Positions 1-6,563 of a DNA stretch of 64,000 nt are shown piece by piece. The notes beneath the pieces were generated by a model. The model was not told the origin of the DNA, searched no databases, and was given only the letters and a program-made list of their open reading frames with translations. The translations under genes were made by a program, and so were the position numbers. Numbering within the stretch: position 1 is the first letter of the stretch; every line of letters begins with the position of its first letter. The DNA comes from UBA5070 sp035913415. Its GTDB lineage: Bacteria > Fibrobacterota > Fibrobacteria > UBA5070. The stretch covers positions 1 to 64,000 of the forward strand of contig JAMIIV010000047.1 in assembly GCA_035913415.1 (NCBI GenBank), in the 5' to 3' direction.

Positions 1-73
1 GGCGCCGCCCTCCCGGCGCCAGGCCCCATGCAAAGTCATCTTTGCCGGGGCCCAGCGCCGGGAGGGCGGCGCC
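1..73. repeat. Long imperfect hairpin at window edge
   Basis: Bases 1-19 are perfectly complementary to 55-73. Inside lie two further arms: GGCCCC at 22-27 with GGGGCC at 47-52, and GCAAAG at 30-35 with CTTTGC at 40-45, closing on a 4-nt loop. The whole 73 bases can fold into one rod. No T-tract follows on either strand, so a classical intrinsic terminator is not proven. It may end the upstream gene or be an interspersed repeat; the window edge hides the context. Confidence 0.6.
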
Positions 74-184
74 GAAGCGCCAGATCTACCTTTGCCATTC
101 CCGGGACCGACATCCAGCCGGAAGACCCGACACCCAACGCAGAAAGGCGCGTCCCGCAGACCTGCGGCGCGACACCAAAACCAA

Positions 185-1585
185 ATGGCCAAGCTCGACA
201 ATCTCAAGGACATCGTCTCCCTCTCCAAGCGCCGCGGGTTCGTCTTCCCCGGCTCCGAGATCTACGGCGGCCTCGCCAACACCTGGGACTACGGCCCCTA
301 CGGCGTGGAGCTCAAGCGCAACCTCAAGGACCTCTGGTGGAAGCACTTCGTGACCCGCCGCGACGACGTCGTGGGTCTCGACTCGGGCATCCTGCTCAAC
401 ACCAAGGTCTGGGAGGCGTCGGGCCACCTGAAGAGCTTCTCCGATCCGCTCATGGATTGCAAGAAGTGCCACGCCCGCGAACGCGCGGACCATCTGGTGG
501 AAGCCAAGCTGGGTTCCAGCGCCATCGCCGGCAAGAACAACGCCGAGCTCTTCGCCCTGGTCAACGAGCACAAGATCGTCTGCCCCTCCTGCGGCAAGCT
601 CGACTGGACCGAACCCCGCGCCTTCAACCTGATGTTCAAGACCGAGCAGGGTGTCGTGGAGGGCGAAGGCGCCGCGGTGTACCTGCGTCCCGAGACCGCC
701 CAGGGCATCTTCGTCGACTTCAAGTCCATCGTGGAAGGCGCGCGCGTGAAGGTCCCCTTCGGTGTGGGCCAGATCGGGAAGTCGTTCCGCAACGAGATCA
801 CGCCCGGCAACTTCACCTTCCGCACCCGCGAGTTCGAGCAGATGGAACTCGAGTTCTTCTGCAACCCGGGGGACGACGCCCGCTGGTACGCGCACTGGAA
901 GGAATACTGCATGAACTTCCTGACCAGCACGGTCGGGATCACGTCTGACAAATTGCGTCTGCGCGAGCACGACAAGGAAGAGCTCTCGTTCTACTCGTCG
1001 GGCACCTGCGACATCGAGTACGAGTTCCCGTTCGGCTGGGGCGAGCTGTGGGGCATCGCCTGCCGCACCGACTACGACCTCAAGCAGCACATGGAGCACT
1101 CCGGCCAGGACATGCGCTACCACGACAAGGTCTCCAACGAGCGCTACATCCCCTGGGTGGTCGAACCCGCCCTCGGTGCCGACCGCTTGGCCTTGATGAC
1201 CCTCTGCGACGCCTACGAGGTCGAGACTCTGGAGAATGGCGAGGAGCGCACCGTGCTGCGCTTCGCCCCGCGCGTGGCCCCGGTCAAGGCCGCCATCCTG
1301 CCACTGTACAAGAAGCCGGAGCAGGTCGAGGTCGCCCAGAAGCTCTACCACGACCTCCTGGACAGCTTCCCCGTGGAGTACGACGAGACCCAGGCCGTGG
1401 GCAAGCGCTACCGCCGCCAGGACGAGATCGGAACCCCGTTCTGCGTGACGGTCGACTTCGACACGGTCGGTCAGGGCGAGCCCGAGAAGCTCAACACGGT
1501 CACCATCCGCGAGCGCGACAAGATGACCCAGGACCGCATCGCGATCGATCAGGTCGAGAACTACCTGCGGGACCGCCTCAAGTAG
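185..1585 (+). CDS. glyQS: Glycyl-tRNA synthetase (single-chain, dimeric type)
   Basis: This cytoplasmic enzyme charges tRNA-Gly with glycine using ATP. The 466-residue protein matches the usual length of the homodimeric class II GlyRS. It opens with the family's N-terminal block (SKRRGFVFPGSEIYGG) and has class II core signatures such as FRNEITPG. Four cysteines (C92, C95, C133, C136) sit in an insertion as two CxxC pairs and look like a metal site. The C-terminal ~100 residues form the anticodon-binding domain (AILPLY onward). The start at MAKLDN is chosen because the upstream in-frame stretch is low-complexity Arg/Pro and unlike the family. It is monocistronic: a defence island follows after about 290 bases. 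This type is distinct from the alpha2beta2 glyQ/glyS enzyme. Confidence 0.97.
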   Translation: MAKLDNLKDIVSLSKRRGFVFPGSEIYGGLANTWDYGPYGVELKRNLKDLWWKHFVTRRDDVVGLDSGILLNTKVWEASGHLKSFSDPLMDCKKCHARERADHLVEAKLGSSAIAGKNNAELFALVNEHKIVCPSCGKLDWTEPRAFNLMFKTEQGVVEGEGAAVYLRPETAQGIFVDFKSIVEGARVKVPFGVGQIGKSFRNEITPGNFTFRTREFEQMELEFFCNPGDDARWYAHWKEYCMNFLTSTVGITSDKLRLREHDKEELSFYSSGTCDIEYEFPFGWGELWGIACRTDYDLKQHMEHSGQDMRYHDKVSNERYIPWVVEPALGADRLALMTLCDAYEVETLENGEERTVLRFAPRVAPVKAAILPLYKKPEQVEVAQKLYHDLLDSFPVEYDETQAVGKRYRRQDEIGTPFCVTVDFDTVGQGEPEKLNTVTIRERDKMTQDRIAIDQVENYLRDRLK

Positions 1586-1668
1586 GTCGTTCGGGCGCCT
1601 CCCCGGCCCGACGGGCCAGGGATCGGGCTGCCTGCCGGGCCTCCGCGATCCCGATCCCTCGCGTTGTG

Positions 1669-1688
1669 AGCCGCCCTGCAGGGCGGCT
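1669..1688. terminator. Perfect 20-bp palindrome after glyQS
   Basis: AGCCGCCCTG is followed directly by its reverse complement CAGGGCGGCT. Flanking GATCCC and GGGATC blocks (about 1646-1660 and 1700-1708) could extend the fold. There is no T-tract. It is a plausible transcription end or repeat in the 294-base gap between glyQS and the next gene. The rest of that gap shows nothing codable. Confidence 0.4.
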
Positions 1689-1867
1689 CTACGCGGATTT
1701 GGGGGATCGGGACTCTCGGGGGCCCGGGCCTTCCGGCCGGCATCCCTGGCGCATGGGCATCCACCTGAGGCTCCCTTGGTTGTCTTCCCAGCCAGCCCTT
1801 TGGGGGCCAGTTGCCGCGAAGGGAGCACTTATATTGTAAAATCGATCGAAGCCATCGAGTATACAAG

Positions 1868-1873
1868 TATAAT
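1868..1873 (+). promoter_or_regulatory. TATAAT -10 element, leaderless geometry
   Basis: A perfect TATAAT ends six bases before the ATG at 1880, so transcription would begin at or next to the start codon. No Shine-Dalgarno is present and no convincing -35 is seen. The surrounding ATAC-AA-GTAT (1861-1870) is a small inverted repeat. The same spacing recurs at four other genes in this window. Confidence 0.6.
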
Positions 1874-1879
1874 TGCTCC

Positions 1880-3013
1880 ATGAACACGACGCGACCTTCG
1901 GATCGAGCCGAATTGCTCAAGCGGATCGCCTACTTCCCCGCGACGGCGATCCTCGGTCCGCGGCAATGCGGCAAAACCACCCTGGCGCGGGAACTGGGGG
2001 GCGATCACTTCTACGACCTGGAGAACCCACGCGACCTGGTGGTGTTCGACGCCGCCCAGACGCTTCTGGAATCGCTGGACGGACTGGTGGTGATCGACGA
2101 GGTCCAGCGCAGGCCCGACCTGTTCCCGCTGTTGCGCCACCTGATCGACACGCGCCCGCAGACGAAGTACCTGCTGCTGGGCAGCGCCTCGCCCGATCTG
2201 GTGCGGGCCTCCTCCGAGAGCCTCGCGGGGCGCATCACCTACTATCCGCTGGGGGGCTTCCGGATCTCCGAGTTGGGGGAGGATTCCTGGCGTTCCCTAT
2301 GGCTGCGCGGGGGGTTCCCCCGCTCGGTCCTCGCGCCCGACGACGAGACCAGCGCGCTGTGGCGCGAGAGCTACGTGAAGACCTTCCTGGAACAGGACAT
2401 CCCCGCGCTGGGGATCCGCGTCCCGGCCCTCACGTTGCGGCGCTTCTGGACCATGCTCAGCCACGTCCACGGTCAGATCCTGTCCTACTCCGAGCTGGGG
2501 AGGTCGATGGACGCCTCCGACACGGCGGTGCGCCGCCACCTCGACATCCTCGAGGGGACCTACATGGCGAGGCTCCTGAGGCCCTGGTTCGCCAATACCT
2601 CCAAGCGCCTGGTCAAGTCGCCCAAGGTCTACCTGCGCGACAGCGGACTCTTCCATTTCCTCCAGGGGATTCCCTCGATCCCGGCCCTGCTCTCGCACCC
2701 CAAGCTGGGCGCCTCGTGGGAAGGCTTCGCCCTGGAGCAGGTCGCCTTGCGGTTGCCGCCCGGCCAGGAACTGTTCTTCTGGGGCACGCAGGCGGGGGGG
2801 GAACTCGATCTCCTCTGGGAGCAGGGTGGAAGGCTGTACGGATGCGAGTTCAAGTTCGCCGATGCGCCGCGCCGCACCCGCTCGATGACGGTGGCGATGC
2901 AGGACCTGGATCTGGAGCACCTCTGGGTGGTCTATCCAGGGACCCGCGAGTACCCGCTCGGCGAGAAGATCACGGCCATGCCCTTGTGGAGGTTCCCGAA
3001 CTTCAGGGGGTGA
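1880..3013 (+). CDS. AAA ATPase with DUF4143 (AAA_14-type)
   Basis: The 377-residue protein has the AAA_14 plus DUF4143 architecture. A Walker A motif GPRQCGKTT lies at about residues 26-34. A Walker B motif reads VVIDEVQRRPD, with the DEVQ signature typical of this family. The DUF4143 half carries SYVKTFLEQDI. Near the C-terminus is an ELDLLW ... CEFKF pattern resembling a PD-(D/E)xK-type nuclease fold, as in many relatives. The biological role of this widespread, horizontally mobile family is not established. The ATG at 1880 is preferred because it follows a TATAAT by six bases and the family N-terminus aligns there. A G8 run at 2794-2801 lies within the coding sequence. It opens the defence island. 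Confidence 0.9.
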   Translation: MNTTRPSDRAELLKRIAYFPATAILGPRQCGKTTLARELGGDHFYDLENPRDLVVFDAAQTLLESLDGLVVIDEVQRRPDLFPLLRHLIDTRPQTKYLLLGSASPDLVRASSESLAGRITYYPLGGFRISELGEDSWRSLWLRGGFPRSVLAPDDETSALWRESYVKTFLEQDIPALGIRVPALTLRRFWTMLSHVHGQILSYSELGRSMDASDTAVRRHLDILEGTYMARLLRPWFANTSKRLVKSPKVYLRDSGLFHFLQGIPSIPALLSHPKLGASWEGFALEQVALRLPPGQELFFWGTQAGGELDLLWEQGGRLYGCEFKFADAPRRTRSMTVAMQDLDLEHLWVVYPGTREYPLGEKITAMPLWRFPNFRG

Positions 3014-3081
3014 AGCGGCGGGCGACCCAGCGGGAGGCGCCTCCCCGGCCCGGGGTGATTCTTAGTACCTTCGAAAAACAA

Positions 3082-3828
3082 ATGCGACCTCTAGCTCTAG
3101 AATCCCCACCCGTGGTCGAAGCGGTGATCGAGCTACGCATTCCAAGGCTGGATGCGACGGCTGAGGTATTTGCTGCTCTGCGGGAAGTCCTGGATACCTT
3201 CCGAGAATCCCACCCGGATCTGGGTGAAGTGGAGCAGTTCCAGGCGTCCGGCTCTTTCACCGTTGGGTCGTCGAATGCTGCTTCCAGCGCGGCGGTTGAA
3301 CAATTCCGTTACGGCTTTGCGAGATGGTCCAGCGAAAGTCGCATTCAACTGTCTCTCGATGGGATCCTGGTCAGCACGACACAAAAGCCTTACATCGGTG
3401 GAACGCGGCTGATCGAGTTGGCCCAAGGAGCCTCCAGGGCTTTTCGAGCGGCGCTTTCCGGGATCGGTTACAGCAGGATCGGTTGGCGTACCATCAACCG
3501 GATCGACCTGCCCGGCGCATCGATCCCCGATGCAGGAAAATTGATCCATTCCTGGCGAGCCATGCAGACTGCTGGCTTCGAGTTGGTTCTTCCGATCGCC
3601 CATCTCCAGGGAGTCAAGGCTGTCGCGTTCCCGGGACTGGTAGGACGCGTGACGACGGTCCTGCAAGCGGATCCTTCCCCCGAGTCTCTCTCGCTGGTTG
3701 TCGATGTGGACGGGGCTTCCGAATGTTCCGACGAGGACCTTGAGACAGTGCTAGCAAGCCTTCGAGAATGGAAGAATCATGCGTTCTTCACGACCTTGGA
3801 CGAGGAGGCACGGACATGGTTGCGGTGA
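3082..3828 (+). CDS. TIGR04255 family protein
   Basis: The 248-residue protein begins with the family hallmark PLALESPPVVEAVIELR and ends with the characteristic HAFFTTLDEEARTWL block. TIGR04255 proteins are scattered among bacterial accessory regions and have no assigned function. No membrane segment or signal is visible. The start at 3082 places the PPVVEAV signature at the N-terminus as in relatives; the upstream in-frame stretch is unrelated shadow. Third-codon positions are visibly less G+C-biased than in glyQS or the Jet genes, which suggests later acquisition. The next gene overlaps by 13 bases, so the two are probably co-translated. Confidence 0.82.
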   Translation: MRPLALESPPVVEAVIELRIPRLDATAEVFAALREVLDTFRESHPDLGEVEQFQASGSFTVGSSNAASSAAVEQFRYGFARWSSESRIQLSLDGILVSTTQKPYIGGTRLIELAQGASRAFRAALSGIGYSRIGWRTINRIDLPGASIPDAGKLIHSWRAMQTAGFELVLPIAHLQGVKAVAFPGLVGRVTTVLQADPSPESLSLVVDVDGASECSDEDLETVLASLREWKNHAFFTTLDEEARTWLR

Positions 3829-4469
3829 CGGCGATGAAAAGTCGCGAGCATCTTCTTCTTGATGCCGTGAACCTGGAATCCATCGCGGACGGGTACGCCC
3901 ATACCGGCCGCCCCACCGCTTCGCGTCCAACACCTGCAAGTAAGGTCCCGACCCGGGTCTCCGATGTGGATCTTCAGATCCAGAAGCTCGAGGCCTGGTT
4001 GGAGCAGCGATCCGGCTCATTGCCGTCGGCGATTCGCTTGCCGGCCCATCGAGCCCTGATCGTCTTGAAGGAACTTTCGAAGGAATTCTTGAACTGCGGC
4101 TTCGAATTGCCTACGCCCCTTGCCGCACCAGGCGAAGACTCTGGCTTCTTGCTCTCGTGGGATCGAGGCTCCTTGCATCTCGAAGTCGAATTCGATTCTG
4201 GCGAAGTCGCGCAGTGGTTCCTCTGGGAAAGAGGTACGGACTTCAGTTGGCAGAGGGACATTGGTGATCCGCCAGGATACGACAAGTCGGTGTTGGCTTG
4301 GCTGTGCAAGTTGAGCATGTTTCCAGTGGCTCAAGTATCCCCTGAGCCGGCTCGACCTGTGTTCGTGGCCACACCCGAAGATCAGGAATTCCTGACTCGA
4401 CTCCTGTCCGATTCCCCTGCGCCGACACCGGCACTTGTCCGCCTGATGTCCGGCCCGCGTTTGTCCTGA
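3816..4469 (+). CDS. Unknown partner of the TIGR04255 protein
   Basis: I do not recognise this 217-residue protein. It starts inside the last codons of the TIGR04255 gene (13-base overlap) after a GAGGAGG ribosome-binding site, so it should be made together with that protein. The first ~50 residues look disordered and Pro/Ser/Thr-rich. Residues ~55-165 look like a compact alpha/beta domain with an acidic and aromatic strand region (LLSWDRGSLHLEVEFDSGE, then WFLWERG). No catalytic motif, signal peptide or membrane helix is seen. Codon use is relaxed like its neighbour's. A two-gene unit within the defence island is the most that can be said. Confidence 0.75.
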   Translation: MVAVTAMKSREHLLLDAVNLESIADGYAHTGRPTASRPTPASKVPTRVSDVDLQIQKLEAWLEQRSGSLPSAIRLPAHRALIVLKELSKEFLNCGFELPTPLAAPGEDSGFLLSWDRGSLHLEVEFDSGEVAQWFLWERGTDFSWQRDIGDPPGYDKSVLAWLCKLSMFPVAQVSPEPARPVFVATPEDQEFLTRLLSDSPAPTPALVRLMSGPRLS

Positions 4470-4471
4470 TC

Positions 4472-4987
4472 TTGACCCCGACGTTTTCCCCGATTCAAAA
4501 CGCTCACCGGGCTAAGCCCTTCGCTTGCCCGGAAGGCAAGATGGATGAGTTTTTGCGTCAGTTCGCCGTGGGAAACCACAAGAAGGACATTGCGAAGACC
4601 TTCGTGCTGGAAGACGACTGTGGCACCTTGCACGGTTTCGTGACCCTGGCCGCCGCCTCCATCGACAAGGCGCAGCTTCCGGGAGAGCAAACCCAAGGTG
4701 TTCCTGGATTTCCTATTCCGGCAGCTTTGATCGCCCGCTTGGCCGTGCAGGTTTCCTCGCGCGGCCAGGGCATGGCGGGACAACTCGTCCGACATGCTTT
4801 CGAACGGATCCTGACCGCGGCGGAATCCCTGGCGATCCGTGTCGTCATGGTCGACGCCCTCTCCCCGAGGGCCGCGCGCTTCTGGGGAAGGCACGGCTTC
4901 GTTCCGGCGCCCAGCTCCCCCCTCCGTCTCTTCCTACCCGTCGCCACGATCCGCAAGGCGGCAAACCCTCCCACGGACACCCCCTGA
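4472..4987 (+). CDS. GNAT acetyltransferase, TacT/AtaT-like
   Basis: The 171-residue protein has the layout of the TacT-type acetyltransferase toxins, which acetylate aminoacyl-tRNA. An N-terminal MDEFLRQFA..NHKKDIAKTFV block corresponds to the family's LDxWLrxxA..n..xgxSrtyV. It is followed by IARLAVQ and the acetyl-CoA loop SSRGQGMAGQL. In TacT the FYxxxGF motif supplies a catalytic tyrosine; here it reads FWGRHGF, so the Tyr is Trp. No DUF1778 (TacA-like) antitoxin gene precedes it. The TTG start lies 2 bases after the upstream stop, implying coupling to the unknown gene. It may be a diverged toxin, a toxin whose partner is that unknown gene, or an ordinary acetyltransferase. Confidence 0.8.
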   Translation: MTPTFSPIQNAHRAKPFACPEGKMDEFLRQFAVGNHKKDIAKTFVLEDDCGTLHGFVTLAAASIDKAQLPGEQTQGVPGFPIPAALIARLAVQVSSRGQGMAGQLVRHAFERILTAAESLAIRVVMVDALSPRAARFWGRHGFVPAPSSPLRLFLPVATIRKAANPPTDTP

Positions 4988-4988
4988 C

Positions 4989-6563
4989 ATGGCCCATCTC
5001 GATTGGATCGGCAAGCGCGCCGTCTTGAACCACCACCGCGAGATCCCGTTCCGGCTCCTGCGCTGCGATCAGAAACTGTCGGTGGGCGATCCCGACGCGG
5101 GGAACTTGCTGGTGCAAGGCGACAACCTGCACGCCCTCAAGGCATTGCTCCCGCACTACGCCAACCGCGTGAAGTGCGTGTACATCGATCCCCCGTACAA
5201 CACGGGGAACGAGGGCTGGAGCTACAACGACAACTCCAATGCCCCCGAGATCAAGGCGTGGCTGGGCAAGGTGGTGGGCAAGGAAGCTGAAGACCTTTCG
5301 CGCCACGACAAGTGGCTGTGCATGATGTATCCCCGTTTGTCCCTGTTGCGCGAGTTCCTGACCGACGACGGCGCGATCTTCATCTCCATCGACGACAACG
5401 AAGTCCACACGCTGCGGATGCTCTGCGACGAGATCTTCGGGCGGCAGAACTTCGTGGCCACGGTGATCTGGCAGAAGGTGTACTCGCCCAAGAATTCAGC
5501 GCGGCATTTCTCCGAAGACCACGACTATGTGCTGGTGTACGCCAAGGATGCCAATAAGTGGAAGCCCAATCTGCTCCCACGCTCCGAAGCGCAAGACAAG
5601 GCTTACAAGAACCCGGACAACGATCCGCGAGGCCCTTGGAAGACCAGTGATCTTTCGGCGAGGAACTTCTACAGCAAAGGCACATATTCGATTCAGTCGC
5701 CAGGTGGCCGTCTGATCGAAGCGCCTCCTAAGGGCTCTTACTGGCGAGTGTCAGAAGAGAACTTCTGGGAAATGCAACGAGACAATCGGATTTGGTGGGG
5801 CAAAGACAATCAGTCGATTCCTCAGATCAAGCGTTTCCTTTCCGAAGTCAAGCAAGGCGTGGTACCGCAGACGCTGTGGACCTATCAGGAAGTCGGGCAC
5901 TCGCAGGAGGCCAAGAAAGAACTGGTTTCGATCTGCGACTTCGAGGATTCCGATGCCGTCTTCGTGACGCCAAAGCCGGTCCGACTGATGCGTCGCATTC
6001 TCCAGATCGCCACCGACAAAGACTCCATCGTTCTGGATTCCTTCGCAGGGTCCGGATCGACTGGCCATGCGGTGCTGGAACAAAATCGCGCCGACGGCGG
6101 TACGCGCCGCTTCCTCACCATCGAGATGGAAGAAGCCACCGCTGAAAAGGTCACGCGCCATCGCCTTTCCAAGGTGGTTCAAGAGGGCGAGGGCTTCCGC
6201 TTCTGCCGCCTTTCCGATCCGCTGTTCGACGCCATGGGATCCATCCGTCCCGAAGTGAAGTTCGCGGACCTCGCCGCCCACATCTACTTCACCGAGACGG
6301 GCTCACCGATGCCGCGCCGCCGCGAGAACTCGCCTTTGCTGGGTGTGCACAACGGCGTTGGGGTCTACCTCATTTTCAACGGTATCCTGGGCGACAAGCG
6401 ACCCGAGGCGGGGAATATCCTCACGCCGAATGTGCTGGACGAGCTCCCTCCCCACAAGGGAGCCCGCGTGATCTACAGCGAAGGCACCACGCTGAGCCCC
6501 ATGCGCCTGCGCTCCGAGGGCATCGTCTTCAAGCAGGTCCCCTACCAAGTGAGGACACGCTGA
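4989..6563 (+). CDS. mod: Type III restriction system methyltransferase (Mod)
   Basis: The 524-residue protein is the modification and DNA-recognition subunit of a type III system. It transfers a methyl group from S-adenosylmethionine to an adenine in the target site. The catalytic motif DPPY is at residues 67-70, followed by NTGN. The S-adenosylmethionine-binding motif FAGSGSTGH begins at about residue 352, giving the catalytic-first order of type III Mod enzymes. The region between (~residues 190-325) is the likely target recognition domain, and it looks noticeably less G+C-biased than the flanks. The start ATG follows the upstream stop (4985-4987) by one base. The res gene begins within the mod stop codon, so the two are tightly coupled. 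Confidence 0.95.
   Translation: MAHLDWIGKRAVLNHHREIPFRLLRCDQKLSVGDPDAGNLLVQGDNLHALKALLPHYANRVKCVYIDPPYNTGNEGWSYNDNSNAPEIKAWLGKVVGKEAEDLSRHDKWLCMMYPRLSLLREFLTDDGAIFISIDDNEVHTLRMLCDEIFGRQNFVATVIWQKVYSPKNSARHFSEDHDYVLVYAKDANKWKPNLLPRSEAQDKAYKNPDNDPRGPWKTSDLSARNFYSKGTYSIQSPGGRLIEAPPKGSYWRVSEENFWEMQRDNRIWWGKDNQSIPQIKRFLSEVKQGVVPQTLWTYQEVGHSQEAKKELVSICDFEDSDAVFVTPKPVRLMRRILQIATDKDSIVLDSFAGSGSTGHAVLEQNRADGGTRRFLTIEMEEATAEKVTRHRLSKVVQEGEGFRFCRLSDPLFDAMGSIRPEVKFADLAAHIYFTETGSPMPRRRENSPLLGVHNGVGVYLIFNGILGDKRPEAGNILTPNVLDELPPHKGARVIYSEGTTLSPMRLRSEGIVFKQVPYQVRTR

Noticed and set aside
86..1828. 580-codon open frame antisense to glyQS
   Set aside because: High-G+C shadow of a confidently identified gene; low-complexity composition and no recognisable domain.
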